NCBI GenBank assembly: GCA_016210375.1
Contig: JACQUH010000309.1
Location: 1-28,781, forward strand
Length of the DNA: 28,781 bases
Source: Chloroflexota bacterium
Lineage (GTDB): Bacteria; Chloroflexota; Dehalococcoidia; Lucifugimonadales; JACPCL1
Direction: 5' to 3'
A program made the position numbers and the translations under genes. The notes under the pieces were generated by a model. It saw only the letters and a list, made by a program, of their open reading frames with translations. It made no database searches and was not told where the DNA came from. Positions 23,311 to 28,781 of this stretch are shown piece after piece (positions within the stretch are counted from its first letter, which is position 1; each line of letters opens with the position of its first letter).

Positions 23311-24626
23311 TGGCCCGCACCTACTCACGAACAGTCCGCTTCCCCGATGGAGAGGTTTGGCGCGTCTCCGGCTCCCAGGAGCGCATGGGGCCACGGTTTA
23401 CCGTCCTGATTGAGGTTCCGAGGGAAGGCGCCACCCCTTTGACCATCGCCCATCTCCAAGGCAATCCCCTTGACCCGATGTTCTTGGAGCGGTTCGCTGC
23501 CCAGGCCGCGTCCCGCAACGGGGCCGCCCCCGCCATTTATGCCGAACGGCTCACGGCGATCGCGCAAGAAATTATCACAGCAATCCCATCATCATCACCG
23601 GCCCCCTTTAGGGGGGCCGGTGATGATGATGATGTTTCGGTGAAAGGGGGATTAACCCCCCTCTCCCTGGCTGGCCTGCCTTCGCCCCCTCCACGGGCCT
23701 GGGTGATTGACGGCCTCTTGCCCGCCGAGCGCATCGGCCTCTTGTTTGGCACCTGGGGGGCTATCAAGAGTACTTTAGCCGCCTTTATCGCCGTCTCTGT
23801 GGCCGCTGGCCTGCCATTCCTGGGGCGCGCCACCTGCCAAGGGCGCGTCCTCTGGCTGGACTACGAAGAGGACGCCGCCGAAACCAAGCGCAAAGTTGAA
23901 TCCGTGGCCCAGGGCCTCTACCTGCCCAGCGCCCCAGAGGGTATTGACCACCTGGAAATGCGGGATGCCCTGGTGGACGTGGCCCCCGACCTGGCTCACC
24001 TCTGCGTTGAGCGCCAATACGCCCTGGTGGTGCTGGACAGCTTTGGCCCCGCCCTGGGGGGCGACCCCGATGCCCCGGAGACTGTGATCCCCACAATGGA
24101 GTCCATGCGCTCAGTTCCTACCTCGTGGCTGTGCGTAGACCACGAGGCCAAGGCCCAAACCCTGGCTTCGGCCCTTTCCCGGCGAACACCGTTTGGCAGT
24201 GTTTACAAAGGTGCTCTGGCTCGCAGCCTACTCTCGGTGGTTAGTCCCGACGCCACAAACTACCCAGGGCATGTGCTCTTGCAGCACATGAAGAACAGCT
24301 ATGGGCCACCCTTTCCGTCCACGCCGTTGAAAGCTGTGTGGGATAGCGGGCGCACCTTCTTGGAGGTCTGTCACTGGGAAGAGCCGCCCTTCACCACCTT
24401 GCCTTCGCCTGTCCCCCAAAAGGCTGCGCCCCCACCTACGGCCCTTGAAAGAGTGTTAACAGCAGTCCAGGCAGGGGCCAGCCGGGTGGAGGACATCGTG
24501 CGGCGCACAAAACTAGCCGAGGGGACAGTCCGCAATCAGCTTGTCACCCTCACCCGTGACAAGGCCGTTGCCCGCACCACGGATGGGACTTACACACCTA
24601 GCGCACCAATGGAGGATTTGACATGA
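23307..24626 (+). CDS. RecA-fold ATPase, RepA-like replicative helicase
   Basis: A 439-residue protein. Residues 1-92 are an unassigned N-terminal domain. A low-complexity linker (94-110) is encoded by a huge hairpin. A RecA/AAA_25-like core follows, with Walker A G148-T-W-G-A-I-K154-S-T156 and Walker B LVVLD244S. The C-terminal 70 residues (SRVEDIVRRTKLAEGTVRNQLVTLTRDKAVART) form a winged helix. The Walker A box has Trp and Ile in place of usual small residues, as in other RepA-like ATPases. It works with the primase-polymerase encoded just upstream. Confidence 0.88.
   Translation: MMARTYSRTVRFPDGEVWRVSGSQERMGPRFTVLIEVPREGATPLTIAHLQGNPLDPMFLERFAAQAASRNGAAPAIYAERLTAIAQEIITAIPSSSPAPFRGAGDDDDVSVKGGLTPLSLAGLPSPPPRAWVIDGLLPAERIGLLFGTWGAIKSTLAAFIAVSVAAGLPFLGRATCQGRVLWLDYEEDAAETKRKVESVAQGLYLPSAPEGIDHLEMRDALVDVAPDLAHLCVERQYALVVLDSFGPALGGDPDAPETVIPTMESMRSVPTSWLCVDHEAKAQTLASALSRRTPFGSVYKGALARSLLSVVSPDATNYPGHVLLQHMKNSYGPPFPSTPLKAVWDSGRTFLEVCHWEEPPFTTLPSPVPQKAAPPPTALERVLTAVQAGASRVEDIVRRTKLAEGTVRNQLVTLTRDKAVARTTDGTYTPSAPMEDLT
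23587..23631. repeat. 20 bp perfect inverted repeat inside the ATPase gene
   Basis: The arms 23587-23606 and 23612-23631 are fully complementary, with a five-base loop TTTAG. They encode residues 94-109, an Ser/Pro stretch followed by Gly/Asp. The trinucleotide run CATCATCATC pairs with GATGATGATG. It stays in frame. Confidence 0.9.
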
Positions 24627-25051
24627 CTACCCGCGCTGAACCTTCACCCCCTTCCTGGCCTCGTGCGAAGGACCCGGCGCCCTATGACCACCTGAGCCGT
24701 CGGCTCCTTGTGCCTGGCTGGGCCGGCGATCTCTCGCAGGAAGAGTACGGCTTCCTCCGGGCCAGCCTGGAACGCTCTAACCGCTTGCGGACCCTCTGGG
24801 GCTATCCTGCTGGGGAGCGCCGCCTGATTGAAGAGGCAATCCGCCTGGTGGCCCGCGTCGGCGATCCCCAGGACTTCGCGCGAAACGCTGCCCTGGTGCG
24901 CCAGTGCCGCGCTACAGCGATTGAGGGCGATTCCCCAGCTACGGAAGTTTTCGGCTTCCCCTCTGGCAGTCCTGTGGGGCGTCCCGCAGCCGACGTGCTG
25001 CCATTCAAGGCGCAGGCGAGCTTCTGGCCCGCGCTGAGGGGTGAAATGTGA
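24623..25051 (+). CDS. Hypothetical protein (element)
   Basis: A 142-residue protein overlapping the ATPase gene by four bases (ATGA) and the recombinase gene by four. It is helical in its middle (EEYGFLRASLERSNRLRTLWG, RRLIEEAIRLVARVGD) with a low-complexity tail. No membrane segment, cysteine motif or known domain is visible. Its tight packing between helicase and recombinase genes suggests a role in replication or partner binding. Confidence 0.7.
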   Translation: MTTRAEPSPPSWPRAKDPAPYDHLSRRLLVPGWAGDLSQEEYGFLRASLERSNRLRTLWGYPAGERRLIEEAIRLVARVGDPQDFARNAALVRQCRATAIEGDSPATEVFGFPSGSPVGRPAADVLPFKAQASFWPALRGEM

Positions 25052-25575
25052 GGGTTGCGCTCTGGCTCCGCGTTTCCCACGACACCGGCGACCAGGACAC
25101 CGGCAATCAACGCATAGCCCTGGAACAGTGGGCCGAGCGCATGGGGTCCGACGTTGCCGAGGTCTACCAGGTGGAAGGGAGCGCCTGGAAGGGAGCGCAC
25201 CGGAAGGCGCTGGCGCTGGCCCAGCAGGACGCCCGTAGGGGCCGCTTCGGTGTCTTGTTGGTATGGGCGCTAGACCGCCTCTCGCGCGAAGGCGTAGCGG
25301 CCATGCTGGAGGCCGTCAATGGTTTTGAGCGCCTGGGGTGTCAGGCGTGGAGCCTTCAAGAGGCATGGACGCAGGAGCCGAAGGTTGAAACACGGGAGTT
25401 GCTTATCAGCGTGTACGGTTGGATCGCCCAGCAAGAATCCAAGCGCCGGAGCGAGCGGACTCTGGCGGGATTGGCGAAGGCGAAGAGCAGTGGGAAGGCG
25501 TTGGGTAGGCCCAAGGGCGCAACCGACAGCAAGAAGCGCAAGCGTTCAGGCTACTACGCCAGGTATGCCAAATAA
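25048..25575 (+). CDS. Serine recombinase (resolvase/invertase), short form
   Basis: A 175-residue protein with the resolvase catalytic domain: nucleophile S10 in LWLRVS, and D76-R-L-S-R80 in LLVWALDRLSREG. The long E helix follows (SVYGWIAQQESKRRSERTLAGLAKAKSSG). After GRPKG only a basic tail (SKKRKRSGYYARYAK) remains, so the usual C-terminal HTH is missing. Either DNA binding uses the tail, or another protein supplies it. The start is GTG 25048, overlapping the upstream stop codon. It precedes the fibre-like gene by about 100 bases. Confidence 0.85.
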   Translation: MRVALWLRVSHDTGDQDTGNQRIALEQWAERMGSDVAEVYQVEGSAWKGAHRKALALAQQDARRGRFGVLLVWALDRLSREGVAAMLEAVNGFERLGCQAWSLQEAWTQEPKVETRELLISVYGWIAQQESKRRSERTLAGLAKAKSSGKALGRPKGATDSKKRKRSGYYARYAK

Positions 25576-25682
25576 ACGTAGTCACAACCGCCAATCTACG
25601 CCGTAGGTTGCGGGGCAGCAAACAAACAAACGGACGTTTTTCAACTAGTAGGCCAGGCGATGCCTGGTGAAAGGGGTTTTTG
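25576..25682. other. Leader of the fibre-like gene
   Basis: The 107 bases hold a small hairpin CCAGGC/GCCTGG (25653-25667) and the ribosome site AAAGGGG (25670-25676), with no gene. Confidence 0.4.
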
Positions 25683-27425
25683 ATGTCTGAGAATCGCGGC
25701 CTCTTCTTTAGTGGTGTGGTAGCGGCCTTCGCCGGGTTCCTGCTCTTCGCCTTCGCCTTACCCATCATTGCAGGGCTGTTCACTTCCACGGCGGTTACGC
25801 AGAGCGTGGACAGCCTGCAACGGTGGCTGTCCCTGGCCGACGACTTCAACTACGTGGCCCAGGCCGCCAATGGGCAGGTGGACGTGACGGGTAACATGAC
25901 AGTGGGCGGGACCACGGGGATTACGCTGAACAGCAGCAGCGCCTGCTACCGTGCGGGGACAGCGGCCAACGCGGGGCCGCTGTTGTGCCGGGCGGCGGCG
26001 GAGACCTGGGGGATGCGCGACAGCTCCGGGACCAGGGGCATCAACTTCACCCTCACGGCGGCGGGCAATCAGACGGTAGCCGCCAGTGGAGGGAGTTTGA
26101 TACTCACGAGTCCTACGGTGGGGACGGCGCTAAACCTGATCCAAGCTCCCATCCTATTGGACACGGCGGCCAGCGCGGGTGTTAGGATTCAGGATGGCGG
26201 GGCCGAGATCTTGGCCTTCCGGGACTCCACCAATGCCAGAGGGATCAACTTCACGCTGACAGCGGCGGGCGATCAGACGATAGCCGCCAGTGCTGGGAGT
26301 TTGATGCTCGTCTTTGAAACTCCTGCAGCCAGCGCCTTCACTGCCATTAGTCTGCGGGAGGCTGGGACAGAGCAGTTTGCGCTCAAACATGAAGCAAATC
26401 GCTCGGACTATGTATGGTACGCTTCTAACGGAACCTTGAACTTTCTGCGTTTCATGGATGTTGCGCCAGCTTCTTGGGGTCGCCCTACGACCTATGGTCG
26501 TCCTGTATTCCAGACGGACCTCGTGGTTTACAACACGCAGGGCGACGAGACTAAGGCTATCAGTTCGTCTCTGGCTGCCTACTATTTTGAGGGGCGGTTT
26601 GGTGATGAGGCTTCAATTTATTCGCCCCAAGGAGAGGGGAGGGTTTGGATTGCGTCCACCTCGGCAACTGTGGACGGTGTGGCAGACAGACGGGCCTCGC
26701 TGGGTACAGATGCAGGAACCCACCTTGAACTCAGTACCCCAGATAACACTAATTTTATTGGGCATCCTGCTCTTATAGTGCGAGATGGGAGCACTATTAA
26801 CGATAACAAAGCTACAGGGAGCCGCACAATCTGGCTTCTGGAACCTCTGCGATTCAAGAACAGTCTGGCAACCCTGGCGTCACCGATCATCTCCATGGAT
26901 GACTTTGTGAGTGCCCTGGATATTCAGGGTGGGGATGGCACTGCTGGCGGTGGGGGCACTATCACGCTCTATGGGAAAAACCATGCGGTTCTCCCAAACA
27001 GGATTAGCTTCGGCACACCTGATGCTGCCGAGACTGCCCTGGTTGAAAGGATGCGGATTGGTGGAGGTACTGCGCAGGGATCAGGTTCAATTAGCATGTG
27101 GGAATATCTGGCATTGCTCAATGCTCCGACTGGGGTAGCAGGCGCACTAGACCAGGCTAAGCTCTATGGCGGGGACTTCGCCCCAGGTGATGCGAGGCTG
27201 TACGTCCAGTCCGAGATTGGGAATCTTGTGATCATCGGCAATGAGGAGATACGGGCTGCCAATGGCCTGAAGATTATGACGGGCGGCGCACCGGCGGGGA
27301 CAGACTGTGATGCGGCGGCGGAAGGCGGACGACTGTGGACGGACACGACAAACGGCATCGTCTACGTCTGTGACCAGTGGGGTAGCTCCAAGGGCTGGGC
27401 CGTCGTCCTGGATGCGAGTAGCTAG
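25683..27425 (+). CDS. Membrane-anchored fibre-like protein
   Basis: A 580-residue protein, starting at ATG 25683 after AAAGGGG. Residues about 8-33 are one hydrophobic span (a signal anchor). The rest is Gly/Ser/Thr/Ala-rich and looks beta-rich, like phage tail fibres or bacterial surface fibres. Two copies of a 30-residue unit, R-D-S-x3-RGINFTLTAAG-x-QT-x-AAS-x-GSL-x-L, occur at about 112-141 and 180-209. The C terminus GGRLWTDTTNGIVYVCDQWGSSKGW resembles fibre tips. No enzymatic motif is seen. The membrane anchor is odd for a virion fibre, so a surface-displayed product is possible. Function is unproven. Confidence 0.7.
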   Translation: MSENRGLFFSGVVAAFAGFLLFAFALPIIAGLFTSTAVTQSVDSLQRWLSLADDFNYVAQAANGQVDVTGNMTVGGTTGITLNSSSACYRAGTAANAGPLLCRAAAETWGMRDSSGTRGINFTLTAAGNQTVAASGGSLILTSPTVGTALNLIQAPILLDTAASAGVRIQDGGAEILAFRDSTNARGINFTLTAAGDQTIAASAGSLMLVFETPAASAFTAISLREAGTEQFALKHEANRSDYVWYASNGTLNFLRFMDVAPASWGRPTTYGRPVFQTDLVVYNTQGDETKAISSSLAAYYFEGRFGDEASIYSPQGEGRVWIASTSATVDGVADRRASLGTDAGTHLELSTPDNTNFIGHPALIVRDGSTINDNKATGSRTIWLLEPLRFKNSLATLASPIISMDDFVSALDIQGGDGTAGGGGTITLYGKNHAVLPNRISFGTPDAAETALVERMRIGGGTAQGSGSISMWEYLALLNAPTGVAGALDQAKLYGGDFAPGDARLYVQSEIGNLVIIGNEEIRAANGLKIMTGGAPAGTDCDAAAEGGRLWTDTTNGIVYVCDQWGSSKGWAVVLDASS

Positions 27426-27654
27426 CGGCGCTGGAGGAGCTCATTTGACACCGTATCTGGCACTAGACATAACCGCTTGCCCCGGGAGGGGCCTCTCGGT
27501 CTGCGGGAGTCATAATCCCCCCAACCCGATGCCTCAGAGGGCCATCGTGAGGCACAGTTTCTGTGACCAGAAGGAACCCGCGGCTATGCACGCTTAGTGT
27601 GTAGTTAGTGCAGAGGGATGGACACAGTATATTAGTCCCAGAAAGGGGGAAGAC
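27426..27654. other. Gap after fibre gene
   Basis: 229 bases with no gene that I can support; AAAGGGGGAAG near its end is the ribosome site of the next gene. Confidence 0.45.
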
Positions 27655-27897
27655 ATGGCGAAGCTGGTCAAGGCAAGTAGTCTGGTAGGGCGGGTGCCAA
27701 AGGAACGCAAGGTGCGCCGCCGGGTGTTTTTGGAGGAGAGGGGGAGCGAGTGGGTGTTCAGTTGGCAGGGCAAGCGCTGGTCGGCGCCGAACTTGGTCTC
27801 GGCGAAGTCGTGGGCCCGGTCCCAGGGCATAACCCTGGTGGTGAAGTCCAGGACTGGCAAGAACGCTGAGTATGAGCCAGGGCCAGAAGGTGCGTAG
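27655..27897 (+). CDS. Small hypothetical protein
   Basis: An 80-residue basic protein (KERKVRRRVFLEERGSEWVFSWQGKRWSAPNLVSAKSWARSQG) with a good ribosome site (AAGGGGGAAGAC before ATG). No domain recognised. The alternation of basic and aromatic residues suggests a small nucleic-acid-binding fold. It overlaps the next gene by 26 bases. Confidence 0.6.
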   Translation: MAKLVKASSLVGRVPKERKVRRRVFLEERGSEWVFSWQGKRWSAPNLVSAKSWARSQGITLVVKSRTGKNAEYEPGPEGA

Positions 27898-28186
27898 GTG
27901 CCTGCGATGTGCCGGCCTCATCCTTGATTGGCAGGACGGGATGCCGCCACGGTGTCATGCTTGCAGCCGCCCTAGCTGGTTGCGTCAGCCTTGCCTCTCC
28001 TATGCTGCGCTCCGGGCCGAGGAGCGGCGGTTGCGGCTAGCATCCGAGCAACGCCGGGCGGCTGCGTGGCAGGCGGTGCTGGAGCAACGGCGGCTGCAAC
28101 GGGCGACGGAGTATGAGCGAGAGCAGGAGCGCATTGCCTTGTGGGTCCGCGATTGGAAAGCGCGTGGCAGTCCAGGGCGGCGGTAG
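27872..28186 (+). CDS. Small zinc-ribbon/coiled-coil protein
   Basis: A 104-residue protein. C10-x2-C13 and C28-x2-C31 form a zinc-ribbon pattern (CLRC...CHAC). From about residue 45 it is a charged Arg/Glu/Gln helix that should form a coiled coil (RAEERRLRLASEQRRAAAW). No close family is recognised. It is the last gene before the right end and overlaps the preceding small gene, suggesting coupled expression. Confidence 0.6.
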   Translation: MSQGQKVRRCLRCAGLILDWQDGMPPRCHACSRPSWLRQPCLSYAALRAEERRLRLASEQRRAAAWQAVLEQRRLQRATEYEREQERIALWVRDWKARGSPGRR

Positions 28187-28217
28187 GGTGGCCCGTAGCT
28201 GAGGCGTAGGGGGATTC

Positions 28218-28239
28218 TTGACAACGGTTTGACAACGGG
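28218..28239 (+). repeat. Arm-type repeat, right: tandem TTGACAACGG
   Basis: The same 22 bases as 20087-20108, same orientation, about 115 bases inside the right attachment core. Confidence 0.7.
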
Positions 28240-28306
28240 ACTGCGCCGCACCCGATGGACAATTCAGCAGGATAGATATAAAATCAAGAGGGCGATGGTG
28301 GATTCT

Positions 28307-28339
28307 TGTTCTATGAATCGTATCTGTCAGCATAGAACA
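28307..28339. repeat. Inverted repeat next to attR
   Basis: TGTTCTATG/CATAGAACA (28307-28315 with 28331-28339) with a 15-base loop that contains most of the shared GAATCGTATCTG sequence. It may bind integrase or excisionase. Confidence 0.5.
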
Positions 28340-28353
28340 GCACGGCAACCCGT

Positions 28354-28374
28354 GAATCCCGTATGCGCCACCAT
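28354..28374 (+). repeat. attR core
   Basis: 21 bp identical to the tRNA-Glu 3' end at 20005-20025; marks the right boundary of the element. Confidence 0.9.
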
Positions 28375-28636
28375 ACCGTACAGAAGCAAGAACTATTGAG
28401 CTTGCCATTGACCTCTCGGCATGATACCCTGGCTCGTCAGCGTTCGAATGGCGGCTGGTGGGGAATTCCTAAATGAATGATGCTGCCACACGCTGGGGAA
28501 GGGCGAAACTGCACATGAAGGCTGGGGCGATAATAGTTGATGGGCTTCCAGGAGCGAGAGTACGCTCCTGTCGTCCCATCGGACTCGGCCGGGATCGCCT
28601 GAAATGAGAAATCCCGAATCAAATCGAACGAAATAG
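28375..28636. other. Chromosomal flank right of the element
   Basis: No gene supported. A CAGGAGCG/CGCTCCTG hairpin (28549-28570) without a T-run is the only structure noted. Confidence 0.45.
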
Positions 28637-28781
28637 ATGATGAATAATTTACAGAAGATGGGCGGCGTTTCCGCACTGATCATGGCAGTGACCTTCGTGG
28701 TCGGCTTCGCGGTGTTTCTTGGCGTATTGGCCTCCGCCGGTTACTTTGATACGGATGTCGAGGCGGCACAGAAGGTAGCCA
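28637..28781 (+). CDS. Membrane protein, N-terminal part (runs off window)
   Basis: ATG 28637 opens 48 codons to the window edge: MMNNLQKMGGVSALIMAVTF and onwards. After ten polar residues comes one clear membrane span (SALIMAVTFVVGFAVFLGVL), then YFDTDVEAAQKVA. It resembles the start of small multi-span membrane proteins, such as DUF4386-like ones, but the family cannot be fixed. ATG 28640 is an equal start candidate; no good ribosome site is seen. Confidence 0.55.
   Translation, partial: MMNNLQKMGGVSALIMAVTFVVGFAVFLGVLASAGYFDTDVEAAQKVA

Larger units (their letters stand above)
20005..28374. mobile_element. Integrative element in tRNA-Glu (8.35 kb)
   Basis: It is bounded by a 21 bp direct repeat of the tRNA 3' end and starts with a tyrosine integrase next to the tRNA. 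Inside are an excisionase-like gene, primase-polymerase, ATPase, serine recombinase, a fibre-like membrane protein and several small unknown proteins. No capsid, portal, large terminase, conjugation or resistance gene is recognised. It could be a phage satellite, a reduced prophage or an integrated plasmid. Boundaries are clear; the class is inferred. Confidence 0.88.

Noticed and set aside
25048..25575. Serine recombinase as a truncated pseudogene
   Set aside because: Catalytic residues are intact, the gene is tightly coupled to its operon, and the basic tail looks like a natural end; short HTH-less forms are plausible.
20005..28374. Complete prophage
   Set aside because: Only 8.35 kb, with no recognisable portal, capsid, large terminase or lysis gene.

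Overview
The window looks like a GC-rich chromosome segment from a Chloroflexota bacterium, probably a Dehalococcoidia/SAR202-like lineage. This placement is an inference. It rests on the gene families present: two family-5 solute-binding lipoproteins with long Thr/Pro linkers, MmgE/PrpD, a thiolase-like protein paired with a DUF35 protein, and many intergenic palindromes. No rRNA or marker gene fixes the taxonomy.

Left part (1-7440). A partial methyltransferase is followed by a solute-binding lipoprotein gene (minus strand) divergent from two dipeptide/nickel-type ABC permeases. Next comes a catabolic-looking run on the plus strand: a glutaredoxin-DinB fusion, an SDR and an MmgE/PrpD protein. 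The glutaredoxin gene begins at 4505 with a strong ribosome-binding site. It carries an in-frame TGA exactly where the first Cys of the CxxC motif belongs, followed at the right distance by a SECIS-like hairpin, so it is probably a selenoprotein.

Middle (7441-19930). Housekeeping genes (Rrf2 regulator, ribosomal protein L25, a HAD hydrolase, fmt, a divergent dnaA-like gene) are followed by a second transporter set (lipoprotein plus two permeases) and a thiolase-like/DUF35 pair. Neither transporter set has ATPase genes here. Gaps between genes are filled with dispersed palindromes. The clearest family is a 17-18 bp perfect stem found four times, with compensatory base changes.

Right part (19948-28374). 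A tRNA-Glu(CTC) gene is the integration site of an 8.35 kb element. A 21 bp copy of the tRNA 3' end (20005-20025) recurs at 28354-28374. The element encodes a tyrosine integrase and an HTH protein on the minus strand. From overlapping divergent promoters, the plus strand encodes an excisionase-like protein, a primase-polymerase, a RecA-fold ATPase, a small unknown protein and a serine recombinase. Further downstream are a membrane-anchored fibre-like protein and two small proteins. It has replication and recombination genes but no recognisable capsid, portal or large terminase gene, which resembles a phage satellite or an integrated plasmid. Right of the element, a membrane protein gene begins and runs off the window.
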